Shown: positions 53,701-61,896 of the stretch, in pieces | How the letters are laid out: the number at the start of each line of letters is the position of its first letter | How positions within the stretch are numbered: the stretch's first letter is position 1 | Origin: Streptococcus australis ATCC 700641 | GTDB taxonomy: Bacteria; Bacillota; Bacilli; Lactobacillales; Streptococcaceae | Assembly: GCF_000186465.1 (NCBI RefSeq) | Contig: NZ_GL636091.1 | Span: 316,594 to 380,593, forward strand | DNA length: 64,000 nt | Direction: 5' to 3' | Translations under genes and position numbers: made by a program | The notes under the pieces: generated by a model | The model's database searches: none | Told to the model about the DNA's origin: nothing | The model's input: only the letters and a program-made list of their open reading frames with translations

Positions 53701-54516
53701 CAAAGTTTGAGGTTTTTCTGTACGTCCCAACTCATCACGCATGGCAATATACTTGTCATAAGTCGCCTGCAATTGTTTTTGGAATTTAGAAGCTGAGAAG
53801 TCGATGTGTTTCAACTCCGTTTCGAAAGTTGTGTGACGGCAGTGGTCAGACCAGTAAGTATCCAAGACCTTAAGCTCCGTCTCAGTTGGTACCCGTCCAA
53901 TGGACTTAAAGTAATCTTGAATGAAGAGAAGGTCATCCACTTCCATTGCCAATCCTTGCTCTGCCTTATACTGTGCAAACTCTTCTGCCGTATATGTTTC
54001 AAAGAAATCCAAGCTTGGAATGGTCTTGTCAGACTCAGAGAAATCCTGTTTCGCAATACCAACAGTGATATCTTTGAAACGAGAATCGACTGGGTTCAAG
54101 AGATAGTTTTTGACAGCTTCCAACTCATTCGCATCAATATCCTTGTTAACCAAGTACAATTGTGCTGTGTTCACTGTTACATCATTTGAACTACCCAACA
54201 AAAGCAAAGCTTCTTGTGAAGATGCGGCACGTTGGTCAAATTGACCAGGCAAGCTTTCAATAGCAAAGAAAGCATGCTTCTCAAGATCTGCCTTGATTGT
54301 AGCTTCATCCAAAACAGTATCGGTCACTTGCTCAGAAAAGATATATTTTTCTGCACGCGCAAACAAATCCTCTGCCAAACCAAAAACATCATAAACCTGA
54401 ACAATCCGAAGATCCTTCAAGGTTTTCAACTGAAGATTATGCTGTAATTCTTTTACTAATGAGTGAGATTTCACACGAAAGTCAGCTTTTTTCTCAACGA
54501 AAATACGTTTATCCAT
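50791..54516 (-). CDS. purL: phosphoribosylformylglycinamidine synthase, large single-chain type
   Basis: The 1241-residue enzyme joins an N-terminal domain, two AIRS-like synthetase halves (with FKNETHNHPTEIEPFGGAATCIGG) and a C-terminal class I glutaminase (about 970-1241; GGFSAADEPDG, IIGICNGFQALVKSGLLPYG with the nucleophilic Cys, and a final His-Glu region VSHGEGKF). It corresponds to the proteobacterial-type single chain found in streptococci, not the PurS/PurQ/PurL type. ATG 54516 follows AAAGGA by 7 nt; the frame is open 8 codons upstream. Confidence 0.96.
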   Translation of the reverse strand: MDKRIFVEKKADFRVKSHSLVKELQHNLQLKTLKDLRIVQVYDVFGLAEDLFARAEKYIFSEQVTDTVLDEATIKADLEKHAFFAIESLPGQFDQRAASSQEALLLLGSSNDVTVNTAQLYLVNKDIDANELEAVKNYLLNPVDSRFKDITVGIAKQDFSESDKTIPSLDFFETYTAEEFAQYKAEQGLAMEVDDLLFIQDYFKSIGRVPTETELKVLDTYWSDHCRHTTFETELKHIDFSASKFQKQLQATYDKYIAMRDELGRTEKPQTLMDMATIFGRYERANGRLDDMEVSDEINACSVEIEVDVNGVKEPWLLMFKNETHNHPTEIEPFGGAATCIGGAIRDPLSGRSYVYQAMRISGAGDITAPISATRAGKLPQQVISKTAAHGYSSYGNQIGLATTYVREYFHPGFVAKRMELGAVVGAAPKGNVVREKPEAGDVIILLGGKTGRDGVGGATGSSKVQTVESVETAGAEVQKGNAIEERKIQRLFRNGEVTRLIKKSNDFGAGGVCVAIGELADGLEIDLDKVPLKYQGLNGTEIAISESQERMAVVVRPEDVDAFVAACNKENIDAVVVATVMEKPNLVMHWNGETIVDLERRFLDTNGVRVVVDAKVVDKDVKLPEERQTSAETLEADTLEVLADLNHASQKGLQTIFDSSVGRSTVNHPLGGRYQITPTEASVQKLPVQHGVTHTASVMAQGFNPYVAEWSPYHGAAYAVIEATARLFAAGANWSKARFSYQEYFERMDKQAERFGQPVAALLGSIEAQIQLGLPSIGGKDSMSGTFEELTVPPTLVAFGVTTADSRKVLSPEFKAAGENIYYIPGQALAQEIDFDLIKSNFAQFEAIQATHKVTAASAVKYGGVLEALALATFGNHIGATVQLADLDSSLTAQLGGFIFTSPEKIAGVAKIGQTVGEFTLLVNGVMLDGHKLDSAFQGKLEEVYPTEFEQATELEEVPAVASDVVIKAKEIVETPVVYIPVFPGTNSEYDSAKAFEKEGAKVNLVPFVTLNEEAIVKSVDTMVDNIEKANIIFFAGGFSAADEPDGSAKFIVNILLNEKVRAAIDHFIEGGGLIIGICNGFQALVKSGLLPYGNFEDASSTSPTLFYNDANQHVAKMVETRIANTNSPWLAGVEVGDIHAIPVSHGEGKFVVTAEEFEELRDNGQIFSQYVDFEGKPSMDSKYNPNGSVHAIEGITSKNGQIIGKMGHSERFEDGLFQNIPGNKDQHLFASAVQYFTGK

Positions 54517-54579
54517 TTTAGTTCCTTTATTTCTATTCAAATAGGTTATCGAAGACGAAGGGATTCCGTTCCAAAATGA

Positions 54580-55287
54580 TTACTTCAATCCCTGCAATTT
54601 CTCCAACACAACCTTATAAACATCCGTTAGACTTCCCAAGTCCCTACGGAAAACATCCTTGTCCATATGGTGGCCTTCCGCATCCCAAAGACGACAGTTA
54701 TCTGGTGAGAATTCATCTGCCAAGATGATCTTGCCATCCTTATCAAAACCAAATTCCAATTTGAAATCAATCAAGCGAAGACCAATTTGCGCAAACCAAT
54801 CTTTCAGCAATTCATTAATCCGACGCGTTTCTTCCTTGATATAAGCGATTTGTTCATCATTGGCAATATCCAAGAACTTCACATGCTCATCATTGATAAA
54901 TGGATCATCCAACTCATCGTTTTTGTAGTAAAATTCAACAATTGGAGTTTCTAATTCCAAACCTTCTTCCACACCAAACCGTTTGGAGAAAGAACCCGCC
55001 GTCACATTACGAAGAACAACTTCCAAAGGAATGATGGTCACTTTCTTGTTGAGTTGTTCGGTATCAGAAATACGTTCGATAAAGTGCGTCGCTACCCCAG
55101 CAGCATTCAATTTTTCAAAAATAAGAGACGAAATCTGATTATTCAGCACACCTTTTCCTTCGATGGTCTCTTTACGAGCCCCATTCAGCATAGTGGCCTG
55201 GTCCTTATAAACGGACTTAATCACATGTTCGTCTTCTGTACTATAAATATCTTTAGCTTTTCCCGTATAAATTAATTGATGAGACAT
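54580..55287 (-). CDS. purC: SAICAR synthetase
   Basis: The 235-residue enzyme starts [30 protein letters not shown] and contains [23 protein letters not shown] and [12 protein letters not shown], standard for PurC. It joins aspartate to CAIR. It is the first gene of the long pur operon purC-L-F-M-N and has its own promoter. Confidence 0.97.
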   Translation of the reverse strand: MSHQLIYTGKAKDIYSTEDEHVIKSVYKDQATMLNGARKETIEGKGVLNNQISSLIFEKLNAAGVATHFIERISDTEQLNKKVTIIPLEVVLRNVTAGSFSKRFGVEEGLELETPIVEFYYKNDELDDPFINDEHVKFLDIANDEQIAYIKEETRRINELLKDWFAQIGLRLIDFKLEFGFDKDGKIILADEFSPDNCRLWDAEGHHMDKDVFRRDLGSLTDVYKVVLEKLQGLK

Positions 55288-55319
55288 TTCTTGTTCGCCT
55301 TTCGTATTTTCTCCCTTTC

Positions 55320-55348
55320 AGTGTATCACAGAGAGGTGGTTTTTTCAA
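55320..55348 (-). promoter_or_regulatory. purC: pur operon promoter
   Basis: Read leftward: TTGAAA (complement 55343-55348), 17 nt, TACACT (complement 55320-55325) with an extended TG. It gives a leader of about 26 nt before purC. Confidence 0.65.
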
Positions 55349-55385
55349 GTTAAATCCGTATCTTGTGTGCTTGTAACAAAAAAAT

Positions 55386-55423
55386 AATAAGAGATTGAAT
55401 CAAAAAGATTCAACCTCTTATTT
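55386..55423. terminator. acpP: bidirectional terminator after acpP
   Basis: aataagagattgaatc and gattcaacctcttatt form a 16-bp stem with one mismatch and an AAAAA loop; U-rich tracts follow in both directions. It ends the plsX-acpP operon before the pur promoter. Confidence 0.8.
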
Positions 55424-55444
55424 TTAGATGCTTATTTGTTCGTA

Positions 55445-55457
55445 AAAACCGAACTTT
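55445..55457 (+). promoter_or_regulatory. candidate PurBox
   Basis: AAAACCGAACTTT matches the PurR box consensus AWWWCCGAACWWT fully. A half-like TTGTTCG inverted copy lies 8 nt to its left. It is about 130 bp upstream of the predicted purC start point and overlaps the acpP stop, further than the usual PurBox distance, so function is uncertain. Confidence 0.4.
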
Positions 55458-55701
55458 ATTTGCTTGTTTTCTTCAAAACGTAGTCTACCATATCTCCAAC
55501 GGTTGCCATGGCATCAATATCCTTGTCTGGAATATCAATTTGGTAGGCTTCTTCCAAATAAATAATGTATTCCATGAGATCAACTGAATCTACTTCCAAG
55601 TCCTTTCGTAAATCCAAATCCAAAGTAACCTCATACTCAGATCCCTTATGATCTTTGATCAACCCTTCAACTAGTTTAAAAATTTCTTGATGACGACTCA
55701 T
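55456..55701 (-). CDS. acpP: acyl carrier protein
   Basis: The 81-residue acidic helical protein has the phosphopantetheine attachment Ser39 in [12 protein letters not shown]. It is a second-type ACP linked to phospholipid synthesis, as its ATG overlaps the plsX stop. It is distinct from the ACP of the main fatty-acid cluster, which is not in this window. Confidence 0.94.
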   Translation of the reverse strand: MSRHQEIFKLVEGLIKDHKGSEYEVTLDLDLRKDLEVDSVDLMEYIIYLEEAYQIDIPDKDIDAMATVGDMVDYVLKKTSK

Positions 55702-56702
55702 TTCTCTTCCTCCAATTCTGATAATTCAACCACAGACTTACGAATAACATCTGTTTCCAACATGGTCCGGATCTGGCGGATCGTGCTATAGACTGCCTTG
55801 GCATCACTAGAACCATGGGTTTTCACGACAGGGGCTTGTAAACCAAACAAGACCGCACCTCCAACATCTGAATAATCCAAGGTCTTTTTCAAACCTCTTA
55901 GATCATTCTTCAAGAGGAAGGCTCCAATCTTAGCCTTCAAGCCACCACCACTAAGGACCCTTTTCAACTGTTTAAAGAGGCCCAAAGCAGTTCCTTCCAT
56001 AGTCTTAAGGACAGCATTTCCTGTAAATCCATCTGTCACAATGACGTCAGCAACTCCATCCATCAAATCACGCGCTTCTACATTTCCTACAAAGTTGAGG
56101 GCAGAATCTGCTGCTAATAATTGATAGGTCTCCTTGCGGAGGGGATCCCCCTTGCTTTCCTCTGTTCCGTTATTTAAGAGACCGATACGAGGCCGCTTAA
56201 TGCCACGAACATTCTCTGCATAATAGGCTCCCATAATCGCATATTGGTGCAAGTGTGTTGGCGTATTTTCAGCATTTGCCCCCAGATCCAACATATCATA
56301 GCCCTTACCATCAAGGGTTGGAAGAGTTGACATCAAACCTGGACGATCGATGACCTTAATCCGACCGACGATGAAGTAACCAGAAGCCAAAAGTGCTCCT
56401 GTATTTCCTGCAGAAAGCATCGCGTCCGCTTCCCCATTCTTAACTGCATGCGCTGCTAAGACCATGCTGGCTTGCTTTTTCCGACGAATGGCACGAGTTG
56501 GCTCATCATCTGAGTTGATTTTCTCATCCGTATGGACGATCGATACCCGTTCAGTTGCTGTCAGGTATTGCTTAATTTTAGTCTCATCCCCATACAAAAT
56601 GACTTCAATATCCTTAAATTCTTGTATGGCTTGATTGACCCCTTCTACCAGGGCCTGTGGAGCATGATCTCCACCCATTGCATCGACTGCAATTTTTTTC
56701 AT
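55698..56702 (-). CDS. plsX: phosphate acyltransferase PlsX
   Basis: The 334-residue enzyme makes acyl-phosphate from acyl-ACP for phospholipid synthesis. It begins [20 protein letters not shown] and has [15 protein letters not shown] and [17 protein letters not shown]. The start overlaps recO by 4 nt and the end overlaps acpP by 4 nt. Confidence 0.97.
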   Translation of the reverse strand: MKKIAVDAMGGDHAPQALVEGVNQAIQEFKDIEVILYGDETKIKQYLTATERVSIVHTDEKINSDDEPTRAIRRKKQASMVLAAHAVKNGEADAMLSAGNTGALLASGYFIVGRIKVIDRPGLMSTLPTLDGKGYDMLDLGANAENTPTHLHQYAIMGAYYAENVRGIKRPRIGLLNNGTEESKGDPLRKETYQLLAADSALNFVGNVEARDLMDGVADVIVTDGFTGNAVLKTMEGTALGLFKQLKRVLSGGGLKAKIGAFLLKNDLRGLKKTLDYSDVGGAVLFGLQAPVVKTHGSSDAKAVYSTIRQIRTMLETDVIRKSVVELSELEEEK

Positions 56703-57478
56703 TTCTTACCTCCAGACTGATCTTTTAAAATCTCTCCCCAGCTTCCCAGGGAATCAATAAATTTCTTAGCTTTTAGATGAATGCCAACATATTCATCATA
56801 GAGTTGGTCTAGACACTTTCTCAATTCTGTCTTCATCTCATCATGGATGGAAATCGTCTCCAACTCACTAAATTTCACAGCTTGAAAACGATCCAACAAA
56901 TAGAGAGCATTTGGATCCCAGTGGGCTCGTCTTTCGTCACGATCATAATGATCTGGGCATAGGACACCACCCAATCGGAATGAAAAATCAAAAGGCAGGC
57001 CCACTCGATGACAGACACAACACTCATGGACGTTTAAGGCGACACCAAATCGGGATAAAATCTGCATTTCAAAAATATTGGTCAATATTTCATAATCCAA
57101 GCCCCGATCCATCAATTGCAAGGTCTGCTCTAAAAAAGCAAATAAAGCTGGATCAGGTTGACGATCCTGTATACTAGCATCTGCCAAGGCCAGTATATAA
57201 GTTGCGTAGGAAAGACGAAAAAGATCTTGATTAATCCCTTGGAAACTTTGAACCTCATGAATATCTTCGATGTAGCTGAGTCCGTCATCAGTGATTTTCA
57301 GATACATATCCGCTAAAGTCAACGGTTGGATCATAGAATTCAACCGAGAACGATTGGCATGTTTCACGAAAAACATGAGCTTGCCAGCTTGCTCTGTAAA
57401 GATTTTAACCAGCTTATCGTCCTCTCGATAATCCCGATGGTAGAGGACGATGCCACGACTCTCAATGCTCTCCAGCAT
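56699..57478 (-). CDS. recO: recombination mediator RecO
   Basis: The 259-residue DNA-repair protein has an N-terminal OB fold ([27 protein letters not shown]), a helical core and a zinc-finger-like cluster [25 protein letters not shown]. It loads RecA with RecR. It overlaps the aminotransferase gene by 17 nt, with AAGGAAC just ahead of the ATG. Confidence 0.93.
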   Translation of the reverse strand: MLESIESRGIVLYHRDYREDDKLVKIFTEQAGKLMFFVKHANRSRLNSMIQPLTLADMYLKITDDGLSYIEDIHEVQSFQGINQDLFRLSYATYILALADASIQDRQPDPALFAFLEQTLQLMDRGLDYEILTNIFEMQILSRFGVALNVHECCVCHRVGLPFDFSFRLGGVLCPDHYDRDERRAHWDPNALYLLDRFQAVKFSELETISIHDEMKTELRKCLDQLYDEYVGIHLKAKKFIDSLGSWGEILKDQSGGKK

Positions 57479-58643
57479 GTTCCTTCATAAACTCCTTCAA
57501 CCGACTCAGCGCTTCTTGGATTACTTCCATACTAGCTGCATAAGACAAGCGTACATATCCTTCGCCGTATGGTCCAAAAGCCATTCCTGGGATAAAGGCA
57601 ACAGCCTGTTCTTGAGCTAGGAGCTTCAAAAAAGCAAACGAATCTTGACGATACCCTTGTGGGATCTTAGCAAAGATATAGAAGGCCCCATCTGGGCGGA
57701 TGATGTCAAAGCCCATGGCAGACATTTCTTTGATGATATAATCTCGACGCTCTATGTATTCCCGTTTCATCGGCTCTGCGTCATCTTTTCCAACCGTTAA
57801 GGCTTCAATGGCTGCATACTGGTTCATGGTCCCCGCTGCAGTCACCAAGTACTGATGACTCTTGATTAATTGAGCTATCAAGGGAGCCGGCGCAAAGATA
57901 AAACCGAGTCTCCAGCCTGTCATAGCATGCGACTTAGATAAGCCATTGATAATAATGGCTTGGTCCCGTAGATAGGATCCCAAGGAAACGTGAGGCTGAC
58001 CTGTGTAGGTTAATTCTGAATAGACCTCATCACAAACGACAAAAACTTCATATTTCTTCAAGACTCTAGCCAAATCCTGCATCTGCTCATTAGAGTAGGT
58101 GACACCTGTTGGATTAGCTGGATAGTTGAGAATGACCGCCTTGACGCGATCCCCTTGCTCTTCTAAAGCCTTTTCTAAAACCTCTGGGCTGAGGACAAAG
58201 CGATTATCAGTCGTATCGATTTCGACGACACTAGCCCCCATCAGTTTAATAATGGGTTCGTAACCAGGATAAGCAGGTGCTGGTAATAATACTAGATCTC
58301 CAGGTTCCAATATAGCGGTCAAGGTCGCAGAAAGCGCCTCCGTTGCTCCAATAGTGACCAAAATTTCGTCCTCTGGTCGATACTGTAAATTATATTTTTC
58401 AGCTACAAACCGACTAGCAGCTTCACGTAGAGCTAGCAAGCCACTCATCCCCGTATAATGACTCTGGTTGGCATCGATAGCTGCTTTTGCCGCTTCCTTT
58501 ATATGATCTGGTGTTGTGAAATCTGGTTCCCCCAAGGTTAAGCGTAAAACACCTGGAATAGAAGAAATGGCTTGGTCAAACTGACGAATCAAAGAAATCT
58601 CGATTCGATTCAAATTTTGATTAAACCGTTTTGTTAAATCCAT
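57462..58643 (-). CDS. pyridoxal-phosphate aminotransferase (aromatic/aspartate class I)
   Basis: The 393-residue fold-type I aminotransferase has the PLP Lys in INGLSKSHAMTGWRLGFIFAP, the NYPANPTGVTYS motif and a C-terminal RLSYAAS with the substrate-carboxylate Arg. It is close to AraT/PatA types; amino-acid preference is not set by sequence. ATG 58643 has GGAGG 5 nt ahead, and the frame is open 25 codons further through its promoter. Confidence 0.9.
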   Translation of the reverse strand: MDLTKRFNQNLNRIEISLIRQFDQAISSIPGVLRLTLGEPDFTTPDHIKEAAKAAIDANQSHYTGMSGLLALREAASRFVAEKYNLQYRPEDEILVTIGATEALSATLTAILEPGDLVLLPAPAYPGYEPIIKLMGASVVEIDTTDNRFVLSPEVLEKALEEQGDRVKAVILNYPANPTGVTYSNEQMQDLARVLKKYEVFVVCDEVYSELTYTGQPHVSLGSYLRDQAIIINGLSKSHAMTGWRLGFIFAPAPLIAQLIKSHQYLVTAAGTMNQYAAIEALTVGKDDAEPMKREYIERRDYIIKEMSAMGFDIIRPDGAFYIFAKIPQGYRQDSFAFLKLLAQEQAVAFIPGMAFGPYGEGYVRLSYAASMEVIQEALSRLKEFMKEHAGEH

Positions 58644-58671
58644 AGCCACCTCCAAAAAAAGTTCTATCACC

Positions 58672-58700
58672 ATTATACTATAAATGGAAAAGCATCGCAA
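58672..58700 (-). promoter_or_regulatory. promoter of aminotransferase-recO-plsX-acpP operon
   Basis: Read leftward: TTGCGA (complement 58695-58700), 17 nt, TATAAT (complement 58672-58677). It lies 28 nt before the aminotransferase ATG. Confidence 0.7.
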
Positions 58701-58750
58701 AAAAGGGGCTAGTCCCAACTAAAATGATACAATAATGGCCTTTCTCATCA

Positions 58751-58778
58751 AAAAAAGGACCTAGCACATGCTAAATCC
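58751..58778 (-). terminator. sortase gene terminator
   Basis: Read leftward, ggatttagc-atgt-gctaggtcc forms a hairpin followed by seven U. It starts about 30 nt after the sortase stop. Confidence 0.55.
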
Positions 58779-58808
58779 TCTCATTGAATAAATTTTACCA
58801 AATCTTTT

Positions 58809-59657
58809 CTATTCTTGACCACGTGTTGCAACATAATTCAACTGATCACCATGTTTCGCCAAGAAATCCTTCATTTCCGAATCCGGAATTTGACGAAGAT
58901 AGAGATTGGAACGGATCGTTTCATCTTCTTCACGACAAGTAGACAAGACTAGGTACTTATCAGAAGCATTGATTTTAATATTTGGATTTTTTGTCCGCGC
59001 AGCCTCATAGATATTTCTCAACTGGCTAGTGAACTCTTCATCATCTGAAAAGCTGGTACGATAGAAAGCTGTTGTTTCAGGAACAATGACCAAGCCCATT
59101 GCTTCATAATAATACTTGCGCTCAGGTGTTTCAATAACTACGTAAGGGTGCTGATTAAAGTACTCTTGGTTATCATAGAAGTTAACATCGTTAAACATCC
59201 GATGATCTTCAACCTTACTACCACGTGCGTGACCAAAGAGCCAGGTCAAACGATCACTAAAGTCTTTTTTATTATCAGTATCCATGAAAACAGTTCCCAT
59301 AAGAGGTTCGTTTCCACCATCAAAAGTTTTATCCAAATAAGTAGCATTGTCCCCTGTTTGAACAACAGGCTCATCTAACTCAGTTCCTGGAGCATAAACA
59401 TAGGCAATCGCTTCTGGATTGACAGAAGTTAATTGAGCAAAGCGGTTGGCTAAATACTCTTTTTCTTCTTGACTTGGTTCATATTTAGCTACTTGTTTGG
59501 TTGAGCTTGTACTAGTTGTTTTTTTAGCTGTATGAGATGATTTTCCTCCCCCAAATGGATTGAAGAAAATAAAGCCAGCAACAATCACGACAACTGCAGC
59601 AAGAGCAAGCATGATCCCAGTCAATTTATTTGAAGCTTTTTTCTCAGCTCTTTTCAT
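58809..59657 (-). CDS. class B sortase
   Basis: The 282-residue membrane-anchored transpeptidase has an N-terminal signal anchor (about 11-32), a Ser/Thr-rich stalk (to about 60) and a sortase domain with His143 (WLFGHARG), Cys241 (VLSTCREED) and Arg249, matching the class B pattern. Class B sortases usually take NPQTN-like or pilin signals, not LPXTG. The nearest gene upstream encodes a secreted protein ending LPKTSAVK, a possible but unusual partner. ACAAGGAG stands before the ATG. Confidence 0.88.
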   Translation of the reverse strand: MKRAEKKASNKLTGIMLALAAVVVIVAGFIFFNPFGGGKSSHTAKKTTSTSSTKQVAKYEPSQEEKEYLANRFAQLTSVNPEAIAYVYAPGTELDEPVVQTGDNATYLDKTFDGGNEPLMGTVFMDTDNKKDFSDRLTWLFGHARGSKVEDHRMFNDVNFYDNQEYFNQHPYVVIETPERKYYYEAMGLVIVPETTAFYRTSFSDDEEFTSQLRNIYEAARTKNPNIKINASDKYLVLSTCREEDETIRSNLYLRQIPDSEMKDFLAKHGDQLNYVATRGQE

Positions 59658-59693
59658 TTCATTGATCTCCTTGTGACGATTTTTTCTCTAAAA

Positions 59694-59725
59694 AATATCA
59701 CTGAGCCCTAGGACTCAGTGATATT
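59694..59725 (-). terminator. terminator between the secreted-protein and sortase genes
   Basis: aatatcactgag and ctcagtgatatt pair perfectly over 12 bp and a UUUUUAG tract follows leftward. The sortase gene thus probably has its own start or relies on readthrough. Confidence 0.75.
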
Positions 59726-59750
59726 CGTTTCGAGCTAATTAATAATCAAA

Positions 59751-60368
59751 TTATTTAACTGCGCTTGTTTTTGGAAGAGCTTTAGCATCAGCTTTAACTA
59801 GGTTACCGTTTTTGTCAACAGTACCAATAACGTTACCTTTTTCGTCTTTAACTACAACGTTACCTTTTTCATCTGTAGTAACAGTAACATCTTTACCAGT
59901 TTGAGCTTTGATGTCTTCTGCAATACGAGTAGGGTTAGGTTTGTTATCTTCTACACCAGTTGGATCGTTCCAGTAGTTACCTTGGCGTTGAGCTGCTTCA
60001 CGATATTTTTGTTGAAGAACTTGGATGTAACGGTTGCGAACAGTATTGTAAGCTTCGTTGTAAACACGATCAAAGTCTTCTTGAGCGCGAGCTAGTTTTA
60101 CATCATGGTCATGACCAGTGTAATCTTTAGCTGCATTAAGAGTTGCTTGAGCTGCTACCACAGAAGGTTGTGTTGCAACTTCTGCACGAATTTCAGCGTC
60201 ATGTGCTGCCACTTGTGCATTTGCTTCATCAGCAACGTCACGTTCAGAAACATATTTCTTTTGGATCAATTGGTTAGATGCATTTGGGTTTTCACCTTGT
60301 GCAAATACAGGTGCTGCTGCAGCAAATACTGCAAGCGCTGCTACTGATGATAATAAAACTTTTTTCAT
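59751..60368 (-). CDS. secreted protein ending in LPKTSAVK
   Basis: The 205-residue protein has a clean signal peptide (MKKVLLSSVAALAVFAAAAPVFA), a charged helical region (about 30-135) and three short repeats (DEKGNVVVK, DEKGNVIGT, DKNGNLVKA). The last eight residues are LPKTSAVK, a sortase-like motif with no hydrophobic segment or charged tail after it. ATG 60368 has AAAGGAG 8 nt ahead; an ATG seven codons earlier lies before that site. Function is unknown; the strong promoter and signal peptide suggest an abundant exported protein. Confidence 0.85.
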   Translation of the reverse strand: MKKVLLSSVAALAVFAAAAPVFAQGENPNASNQLIQKKYVSERDVADEANAQVAAHDAEIRAEVATQPSVVAAQATLNAAKDYTGHDHDVKLARAQEDFDRVYNEAYNTVRNRYIQVLQQKYREAAQRQGNYWNDPTGVEDNKPNPTRIAEDIKAQTGKDVTVTTDEKGNVVVKDEKGNVIGTVDKNGNLVKADAKALPKTSAVK

Positions 60369-60426
60369 TGTTTTATCTCCTTTTTTCATTTTAAAAAAAT
60401 AGTTCGTTACTTCGTAACTATTATTA

Positions 60427-60455
60427 GTTTACTACGATATAATTTATTTGTCAAT
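60427..60455 (-). promoter_or_regulatory. promoter of the LPKTSAVK secreted protein
   Basis: Read leftward: TTGACA (complement 60450-60455), 17 nt, TAAACT (complement 60427-60432). A small GTTAC-gaa-GTAAC hairpin is in the leader. Confidence 0.75.
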
Positions 60456-60569
60456 AAAATCTGACCTCTTTTTTAATTAATTTTAAGGAATTTTATATTT
60501 TTTTACAGGTAAGTTGACTATTTGACTGCTAAAATAGAATCCTTTGATCTCGTAAGCGTTTTCCTTGTT

Positions 60570-60710
60570 TTATTTGACTGCAGAGCTCTTTGGCAAGGTC
60601 TTTTTGGGTAGACAAGGATCCATTCTATCCTCATTTTTTTGTGCTTCCTTCAGCAACTCTTCCCTCTGTTTTTTTATCTTACTTTCTTTTTTTAACCAGT
60701 TGAAAAACAT
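60570..60710 (-). CDS. 46-residue peptide ending in LPKSSAVK
   Basis: The basic peptide starts MFFNWLKKESKIKKQREELL, continues as a charged helix and ends CLPKKTLPKSSAVK. AAGGAAAG stands 5-6 nt before the ATG. There is no signal peptide. Its last eight residues differ from those of the next gene (LPKTSAVK) only by Ser for Thr, yet the codons differ at most positions, so the likeness is kept at protein level. No family is recognised. It lies just after the prs terminator. Confidence 0.65.
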   Translation of the reverse strand: MFFNWLKKESKIKKQREELLKEAQKNEDRMDPCLPKKTLPKSSAVK

Positions 60711-60724
60711 ATCTTTCCTTTCTT

Positions 60725-60754
60725 AAAAAAGAGGCTCTTTACAACCTCTTTTTT
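60725..60754 (-). terminator. prs terminator
   Basis: aaaaaagagg and cctctttttt pair over 10 bp and give a U-tract leftward, 7 nt past the prs stop. Confidence 0.8.
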
Positions 60755-60760
60755 ACATTT

Positions 60761-61735
60761 TTAAGATTTTTTTGCATTTCCAGTTTCAAATAGAGGAGAC
60801 AAAGGACGTTTTTCATGAATGCGGATAATCGCTTCTGCCAATAGTTTTGCGATGGAGATTTGTTCAATTTTATCAATTAAGCGCTCTTCAGGTAAGTAAA
60901 TGGTGTCCAATACTACCAACTTCTTAATGGCTGATTTCTGAATATTGTCCATAGCTGGACCAGACAATACCGGATGCGTACAACTAGCATAGACTTCTAC
61001 TGCTCCTGCTTCAGCAAGTGCATCTGCAGCGTGGCAAATTGTTCCTGCAGTATCGATCATATCATCGATCAGGATACAAGTTTTCCCTTCGACATTCCCA
61101 ATAATGTTCATGACTTCACTGGTGTTCATTTTATCAACACTCCGACGTTTATCAATGATAGCAATTGGAGTTTTCAAAAATTCAGCTAGCTTACGAGCAC
61201 GAGTCACACCACCGTGGTCCGGACTGACTACCACATAGTCAGAACCAACCATTCCACGACGTTCAAAGTAGTCTGCAATCAATGGAGCCCCCATCAAATG
61301 ATCCACTGGAATATCAAAGAACCCTTGAATCTGAGCTGCATGCAAATCAATGGTTAAGAGACGATCCACACCAGCAATCTCTAACATATTGGCAACCAAT
61401 TTGGAAGTAATCGGCTCACGAGCACGAGCTTTACGGTCTTGACGAGCATAACCATAATAAGGCATTACTACATTAATGGTTTGAGCACTGGCACGTTTTA
61501 AAGCATCTACCATAATCAAAATTTCCATTAAATTATCATTTACAGGAGAGCTCGTAGATTGAAGAATATAAACCTCTTTACCACGAATAGACTCCTCAAT
61601 ATTGACCTGGATCTCCCCATCTGAAAATTGACGTACGGTCGACTTACCAAGTGGCAGTCCCATCTCCTTAGAGACACGTTCAGCCAAATCTTGGTTAGAA
61701 GATAAAGCAAACAGCATTAAATCCGAAAACGACAT
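60761..61735 (-). CDS. prs: ribose-phosphate pyrophosphokinase (PRPP synthetase)
   Basis: The 324-residue enzyme makes PRPP, the starting compound for the purine genes nearby. It has [40 protein letters not shown], the PRPP-binding [21 protein letters not shown] and the catalytic [21 protein letters not shown] 61735 follows GGAGG by 6 nt. Confidence 0.97.
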   Translation of the reverse strand: MSFSDLMLFALSSNQDLAERVSKEMGLPLGKSTVRQFSDGEIQVNIEESIRGKEVYILQSTSSPVNDNLMEILIMVDALKRASAQTINVVMPYYGYARQDRKARAREPITSKLVANMLEIAGVDRLLTIDLHAAQIQGFFDIPVDHLMGAPLIADYFERRGMVGSDYVVVSPDHGGVTRARKLAEFLKTPIAIIDKRRSVDKMNTSEVMNIIGNVEGKTCILIDDMIDTAGTICHAADALAEAGAVEVYASCTHPVLSGPAMDNIQKSAIKKLVVLDTIYLPEERLIDKIEQISIAKLLAEAIIRIHEKRPLSPLFETGNAKKS

Positions 61736-61763
61736 GATTTCCTCCACATAAATTTAACCACAA

Positions 61764-61778
61764 TGTACAAATTGTACA
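61764..61778 (-). promoter_or_regulatory. prs: dyad TGTACA-AAT-TGTACA in the prs leader
   Basis: Two palindromic TGTACA blocks three bases apart form a 15-bp near-symmetric site between the prs promoter and start codon. It could bind a repressor. No known regulator is assigned. Confidence 0.35.
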
Positions 61779-61794
61779 AATCTTCTCTTTAACC

Positions 61795-61823
61795 ATTGTA
61801 ACGCTTTTTAGATGATTTTTCAA
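61795..61823 (-). promoter_or_regulatory. prs: prs promoter
   Basis: Read leftward: TTGAAA (complement 61818-61823), 17 nt, TACAAT (complement 61795-61800). The leader is about 55 nt. Confidence 0.7.
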
Positions 61824-61863
61824 TCCATAATCCCCCCCAAAATTAAAATAGTAACTATAGTAA

Positions 61864-61890
61864 AAAACACCCACTAAAAGTGGGTGTTTT
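61864..61890 (-). terminator. pcsB terminator
   Basis: aaaacacccact and agtgggtgtttt pair perfectly over 12 bp with a 3-nt loop, 7 nt past the pcsB stop, with U residues leftward. Confidence 0.85.
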
Positions 61891-61896
61891 GAATTC

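Noticed and set aside
55288..55455. Purine riboswitch ahead of purC
   Set aside because: The leader is only about 26 nt from the predicted start and has no riboswitch core; a PurBox is the better candidate.
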